64,000 nt of DNA from Nitrososphaera sp. (GTDB lineage: Archaea > Thermoproteota > Nitrososphaeria > Nitrososphaerales > Nitrososphaeraceae), in the NCBI GenBank assembly GCA_039938515.1, contig JBDUUL010000024.1:124001-188000 (forward strand), in the 5' to 3' direction. Both the position numbers and the translations under genes were made by a program. The first letter of the stretch is position 1. Every line of letters starts with the position of its first letter. Under the pieces are notes generated by a model that saw only the letters and a list, made by a program, of their open reading frames with translations, did no database searches and had not been told where the DNA came from. Below are positions 60,276-64,000 of this stretch, piece by piece.

Positions 60276-62375
60276 TCATTCTCGCCCGGACTGGTACTGC
60301 TCGTAGGTATAGCTCCGCCTGCTGCCAAAGGGCCTGAAGGGCCGGCCGTTTCCGTGATAGAATTTGGAGAAGAACTCGACGTAAATAAGCCTGGCTCCCT
60401 GAATTCCCGGTTCAAATACGCCGAGAATGATGTTAAAGATGTGGCCGATGAAAAATATCAGGACGCCGAGGATCACGTAAGGGATGCTGTGGTGGAGCGT
60501 CTTTACAAAGATATAGTCAATGACGTCGGCAAGAATAACTGAGGCAAGAAGAATTCCAACAATTCTTGTGTACGAAAGGATGTGGCTGATAATCGAGGGA
60601 AGCTCCATTATGGCCCTCACGCCCTCGCCGTAGAACATCAGCCCGATGCCTCCAAGAATCAGGGCAAAGTAGCCGACTCCTTCGATGTGCCGCACTGGAT
60701 TTACATGCTGGTGGTGCAGTAACGCGAGTCCAAGCAGCACTATCCCCCAGCCGAAAACCAGCCAGCCCAGCTTGCCAACTACGTGCTTTTTCTCGCCTTC
60801 CCGAAGGCTGTTCAATATGCCAAGGATTAGGCCAAATGACACCATCCCGAGGCCGACGTACCCGCTAAAGAGCAAGAGTTTTCGCAACCCGTATGTCCCG
60901 ATGGGATCCAAGAACGCGCCATCAGGGGGCAGGTGCGTGCCAAAGTGGTCGTTCAAATAATTAAAGAGGTACTGGTTCAGGTGAAACCCAAAGTAGAGGT
61001 TGAAGCAGAAACCAAGGATTATGGCTATTATTGCGCCCGGCGTCATCGCCCTTGCAAGCTTGACCATCTGGACCGGTTTTAGGATTGTCAGGGCGAACTT
61101 GCGGAGCGGAGTGGGCATTATGTTGATATCGCGCTTGCCGCCATCCACCCTGCGTATCACCCAGCGCGAGACGAGCAGTATTACCGTCGCATAGCCTACG
61201 TCTCCGAGCATCAGTCCGTAAAAGACTGGAAATATGAGCCCGAAAAGCACTGTTGGGTCAAACTCGTCGCCGGAAGGCAGCGAATAGAACCGCACGAACG
61301 ACTCGAACACCTTGAAGCGCCTGGGGTTTGCCATCAGAGTCGGCGGGTGCTCTTCCGTCTTGAGTTCGTAAACCACCGTCGTGTTTGCGGTGTGCTTTTG
61401 AAACGAATTTCTTAGCGGTCCGACACTGGATCTTGGGACCCAGCCTTCCACCGCAAAAGCATCCGTGGTGGATCCCGAGTTCTCGATTACCTCAAGTTTC
61501 TTGTTCTCTATCTCGAGCTGCTCCTCGACGCTGACAAGTTCAGCCATGTGGGATTTTGAAAGTGCCGCAAGTTCAGAATCAATGTGGGCCAGCTGGGACT
61601 TGAGCTCGCTGAGCGTTTTGCTCTGCTCCCTCACGATTTCAGAGGGCTTGCCGCTGAGTTTTGGAACGGGCTCGATGTGGACCCCGTGCGTCTGGACGGC
61701 CGTGGCAAGCGCGTGTGAAGGGTAGCGAGGCGACACTACGATAATTACGCGGACTGCGCTCTTGCCGTTGGCGTCCTTGTCCTTTCGCTGCCGTTCTGCA
61801 GGCGCGGGGTTTGCGTACAGGACTACGTCCTCCCCGTTGGGCCCGACCAGCGCATGCCGGAACGATTCAAACTTTTCGAAAGGGACCCTTCCAAAGAAAG
61901 AGCGCGCGGACCCTAGATTCAAAATTCCAAGGTCCTCCGGAAAGAATGAAAATTCGTCAAGAAGTCGGATGTTGTTTTCAAGCTCGCTCAGGCGGGTCAG
62001 GAGGTTTTCGCGCTGGCGCTCAAGCGACGATACTGCACCGTCGATGTCGATTGAGTGGGCCTTGTCCAGAACCTCTTCTATGTTGCTAAACCTTACTCGG
62101 CTAGAAACCGGGACGGCAGGAAGCACGCTTGTCATGCCTCTGATTCGCAGCAGCTGGTCCGAGACCTGCCTGTGAAGCTCGCTTCCCTTGTCCGTCCGCA
62201 AGACCGCGCCTGCATCCTTTGACAGGGGCTCAAGCTGGGCGATGTGCATGTCGTGGAGTATCGAAATTACTACCTGCCGGTATTTTTTCAGGCCCACTAT
62301 GGCTATCCTGACCATGGGCACAGGCTTGAGCGGCGATGACCGAACCAACTTTTCTCTCTTGACAGTCTCGGCCAT
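60276..62375 (-). CDS. atpI: A/V-type ATP synthase subunit I (a-subunit)
   Basis: The 699-residue protein has a cytosolic N-domain of about 380 residues with coiled coils and a membrane C-domain of about seven to eight TM helices (VLFGLIFPVFYGLMLGDVGY is the signature start). The essential Arg region lies in ILSYTRIVGILLASVILADV. It is the stator and proton-channel subunit. It follows subunit H by 6 nt. The ring subunit K was not found in the visible part of the operon. Confidence 0.93.
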   Translation of the reverse strand: MAETVKREKLVRSSPLKPVPMVRIAIVGLKKYRQVVISILHDMHIAQLEPLSKDAGAVLRTDKGSELHRQVSDQLLRIRGMTSVLPAVPVSSRVRFSNIEEVLDKAHSIDIDGAVSSLERQRENLLTRLSELENNIRLLDEFSFFPEDLGILNLGSARSFFGRVPFEKFESFRHALVGPNGEDVVLYANPAPAERQRKDKDANGKSAVRVIIVVSPRYPSHALATAVQTHGVHIEPVPKLSGKPSEIVREQSKTLSELKSQLAHIDSELAALSKSHMAELVSVEEQLEIENKKLEVIENSGSTTDAFAVEGWVPRSSVGPLRNSFQKHTANTTVVYELKTEEHPPTLMANPRRFKVFESFVRFYSLPSGDEFDPTVLFGLIFPVFYGLMLGDVGYATVILLVSRWVIRRVDGGKRDINIMPTPLRKFALTILKPVQMVKLARAMTPGAIIAIILGFCFNLYFGFHLNQYLFNYLNDHFGTHLPPDGAFLDPIGTYGLRKLLLFSGYVGLGMVSFGLILGILNSLREGEKKHVVGKLGWLVFGWGIVLLGLALLHHQHVNPVRHIEGVGYFALILGGIGLMFYGEGVRAIMELPSIISHILSYTRIVGILLASVILADVIDYIFVKTLHHSIPYVILGVLIFFIGHIFNIILGVFEPGIQGARLIYVEFFSKFYHGNGRPFRPFGSRRSYTYEQYQSGRE

Positions 62376-62381
62376 GCGCGC

Positions 62382-62714
62382 TTACAGCCCCGAAAGCAGG
62401 ATTTCGATAATCTTGTCAGTCGACGACTTTGTGTCAAGGTGGCTGGAAATCGACTTCGCTTTTTCGTTTGCGTCGCGAATGATTTCGCCGGCCTTCTCCT
62501 CAGCCTTTTTTTTGGCTGCTTCAACCGCGACAAGCACCATTTGCTCGCCGGCGGCATTTGCGGCTTCTATTGACCGGGCCAGATCTTCGTCCAGTTTTTT
62601 CATCTCGTTCTCGACAGTGTGGCGATGTGCTGCAACCTCTGCATCGGCCTTTTCTTCAAGCTCCTTGATGCGCTTTAGCGACTGTATGTAGCCGTCCTGC
62701 TGACCTGCAGACAT
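62382..62714 (-). CDS. atpH: A-type ATP synthase subunit H (peripheral stalk)
   Basis: The 110-residue protein is nearly all coiled coil: SLKRIKELEEKADAEVAAHR, HTVENEMKKLDEDLARSIEA, AKKKAEEKAGEIIRDANEKA. It matches the H (AhaH) subunit that pairs with E in the peripheral stalk. It starts with ATG and lies 5 nt after the small membrane ORF. Confidence 0.85.
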   Translation of the reverse strand: MSAGQQDGYIQSLKRIKELEEKADAEVAAHRHTVENEMKKLDEDLARSIEAANAAGEQMVLVAVEAAKKKAEEKAGEIIRDANEKAKSISSHLDTKSSTDKIIEILLSGL

Positions 62715-62719
62715 TCGGT

Positions 62720-62866
62720 CTAGCTACCCACTCCGAAAAAATGCTTGCCAAAGTACAGCATAGCTATCGCCGTGGCGATAATGTTTCCCATCCTGAAATA
62801 TCGAGTGATCAAGTAGAATTTTTTCTGCTGCGGGTTTGCAAACCTTCGGCCGCCTTCAGCTGGCAC
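62720..62866 (-). CDS. 48-residue membrane ORF inside the A-type ATPase operon
   Basis: A GTG at 62866, overlapping the end of the D-subunit gene by 11 nt, opens a 48-codon frame with the sequence PAEGGRRFANPQQKKFYLIT, RYFRMGNIIATAIAMLYFGK and a short end. It has one TM helix (MGNIIATAIAMLYFG) preceded by many basic and aromatic residues. It ends 5 nt before the H-subunit start. Overlap, spacing and topology argue for a real gene. It may be a small stalk or assembly factor, unlike the usual K subunit (two TM hairpin), which it is too short to be. Confidence 0.6.
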   Translation of the reverse strand: MPAEGGRRFANPQQKKFYLITRYFRMGNIIATAIAMLYFGKHFFGVGS

Positions 62867-63545
62867 TGAGAGTTTCCTCCTCAATGTCACCATGCGCCGC
62901 CTCTTCCAGCTCCAATTCTTCCCGTTCGCCCATCTTTCTCTTGACCGTCTTGAGCATGATGAAAGTGTCGCGTTCCATCTCGTCAAGACGGAAGGTGATG
63001 AACTTGACTGCGGCCTGGAGCCTTGGGATAAACACGTTTTCAATGGCGTTTGACTTTCTCTTTGTCTTTTCAATTTCGTGGAGCAGCTTTCTCAGGGCGG
63101 TCTCTTTCTCGGCTACGTCAAGCACTATCCTGTGAATTTGCTGATACGCCTTGATGGCTTCGTTTATTGATGCAGGGAGCTCGAGCAGGTATTCTGAATA
63201 GACCTCCTCCATCTTGCCGCCGGCCAGTTTGGGGATCCGCACGCCCATGACGCTCTTGGAAGTGACTTGAAGCGCGCTCATTTGGGGTATCTTCATTGAC
63301 TCATTTTCAAGCCGCATAGAGCCTGCAAGTATCTCGGCCATCCTGATGCTTTCATACCCCTTTACAAGTTCCGCCTGCAAGCTGCTGCGAAGCGCGGCGG
63401 CTGTTTTGCTGGTGTTGAAGAACTCCAGAATCAGCGCCTGGCGCTTGAGCTTTAGGAGTTTCAATCCTTTCTTTGCTATTGCTATCCTGCGTTTTGTGCG
63501 GATGTATTCCAGCCGCGTCGGCCTGATGTTTGCGCTTGCCGGCAT
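62856..63545 (-). CDS. atpD: A-type ATP synthase subunit D
   Basis: The 229-residue protein begins NIRPTRLEYIRTKRRIAIAK followed by K-G-L-K-L-L-K-L-K-R, a family signature. It continues with long central-stalk helices (VLDVAEKETALRKLLHEIEK, KTKRKSNAIENVFIPRLQAA) and ends with an acidic tail (GEREELELEEAAHGDIEEET). It is the rotor shaft. It starts 3 nt after the stop of subunit B and overlaps the small ORF downstream. Confidence 0.95.
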   Translation of the reverse strand: MPASANIRPTRLEYIRTKRRIAIAKKGLKLLKLKRQALILEFFNTSKTAAALRSSLQAELVKGYESIRMAEILAGSMRLENESMKIPQMSALQVTSKSVMGVRIPKLAGGKMEEVYSEYLLELPASINEAIKAYQQIHRIVLDVAEKETALRKLLHEIEKTKRKSNAIENVFIPRLQAAVKFITFRLDEMERDTFIMLKTVKRKMGEREELELEEAAHGDIEEETLSAS

Positions 63546-63548
63546 TGC

Positions 63549-64000
63549 CTATGCCTCCACCTTTGACTGCTCCCGGTTCTTGCCGTATTTTGCAATGAAT
63601 TCAGGCTTGATTCTTTTCATTTCAGATTCCGAAAGTTCGCTTAATAGCTCCCAGCCGATCTCAAGCGTCTGCTCGATTGATCTGTTTTCATCGACGCCCT
63701 GGTTTACGAATTTGCGCTCAAAATTGTTGGCTATTTTCAGGTACTTTCTGTCTGTCTCACTGAGCGCCTCTTCGCCGACTATTGCTGCAAGTGCCCTTGC
63801 GTCCTTTCCCTGGGCGTATGTGGCATAGAGCTGGTCGGCAAGGCTCCTGTGGTCCTCCCTTGTCCTGCCCTTGCCGATGCCCTGGTTCATGAGCCTTGAG
63901 AGGCTCGTAAGCACGTCAACAGGCGGCTGTATCCCGAGCCTGTGCAGGTCGCGGCTCATGACAATCTGGCCCTCGGTGATGTACCCTGTCAGGTCGGGTA
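63549..64000 (-). CDS. atpB: A-type ATP synthase subunit B, C-terminal part (5' end outside window)
   Basis: The frame is open to the window edge and reads [20 protein letters not shown], then [60 protein letters not shown]. These match the C-terminal third of the non-catalytic B subunit. The gene continues beyond 64000, and subunit A and others probably precede it. It is followed after 3 nt by subunit D. Confidence 0.95.
   Translation of the reverse strand, partial: PDLTGYITEGQIVMSRDLHRLGIQPPVDVLTSLSRLMNQGIGKGRTREDHRSLADQLYATYAQGKDARALAAIVGEEALSETDRKYLKIANNFERKFVNQGVDENRSIEQTLEIGWELLSELSESEMKRIKPEFIAKYGKNREQSKVEA

Noticed and set aside
1-64000. CRISPR array, rRNA operon, intact insertion sequence or prophage
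   Set aside because: No regularly spaced direct repeats, rRNA motifs, complete transposase with inverted ends or phage genes were seen; only the dead transposase fragment near 41.3 kb.

Overview
The window looks like a chromosomal piece of a soil-type ammonia-oxidising archaeon (Nitrososphaerota, Nitrososphaera-like). Archaeal markers are a 20S proteasome pair, CDC48, aIF6, an eIF1-like SUI1 protein, an A/V-type ATPase operon, the archaeal riboflavin route starting with GTP cyclohydrolase III, split aspartate carbamoyltransferase (PyrB/PyrI) and a tRNA-Asp gene with an apparent non-canonical intron. Many genes have an A/T-rich TATA-like box about 26 nt before the start codon, no Shine-Dalgarno sequence and TTG or GTG starts, which fits leaderless transcription. 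The lineage call rests on gene content and remembered protein families, not on a search. No amo genes, rRNA or CRISPR array are present.

Layout. 1-6.1 kb: end of a secreted beta-propeller protein, a KTSC protein, a large membrane protein, a membrane protein/winged-helix pair and two exported anchored proteins, one with a PEF-type C-terminal sorting signal. 6.3-12.1 kb: a CcdA + DipZ-like thiol-redox pair, a ZnuBC-like metal ABC transporter divergent from a NikR-type regulator with matching operators between them, and a second small membrane protein/winged-helix pair. 12.3-21.1 kb: housekeeping (DEAD-box helicase, zinc-ribbon proteins, AK6-like kinase, HtrA, SUI1, alcohol dehydrogenase, DedA, proteasome beta and alpha). 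21.1-31.2 kb: MFS transporter with HxlR regulator, tRNA-Asp, a CarH-like cobalamin-binding protein convergent with a large cytosolic histidine kinase, and a proline-degradation block (ProDH, PadR regulator, P5C dehydrogenase). 31.2-36.2 kb: a 739-residue exported repeat protein and a HerA-like ATPase with a Cys/His-repeat tail. 36.6-42.1 kb: a riboflavin cluster (arfC, an amidohydrolase, arfA, ribH, ribB, ribC) interrupted by a transposase remnant. 42.1-53.1 kb: a deacetylase-like gene, glyA, a second histidine kinase, CDC48, Hsp20 and pyrB. 53.4-64 kb: a secreted phosphoesterase, aIF6, a CinA-like protein, ilvE + aspartate kinase, pyrI and the distal part of the A-type ATPase operon (I, H, a small membrane ORF, D, B).

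Most noteworthy: (1) two TATTAA-N15-TTAATA operators between a NikR-type gene and a metal transporter; (2) a CarH-type cobalamin module without MerR domain and without the residue that follows the conserved Trp in CarH; (3) an amidohydrolase placed where the archaeal riboflavin pathway lacks an assigned deaminase; (4) 15-residue tandem Cys/His repeats on a HerA-like ATPase; (5) a histidine kinase whose conserved N-terminus lies in frame upstream of its only usable start codon; (6) a tRNA-Asp with a 43-nt insertion in the D-loop; (7) a transposase fragment that supplies the C-terminus of riboflavin synthase; and (8) small genes (14830-14976, 62720-62866) that conventional calling could miss.
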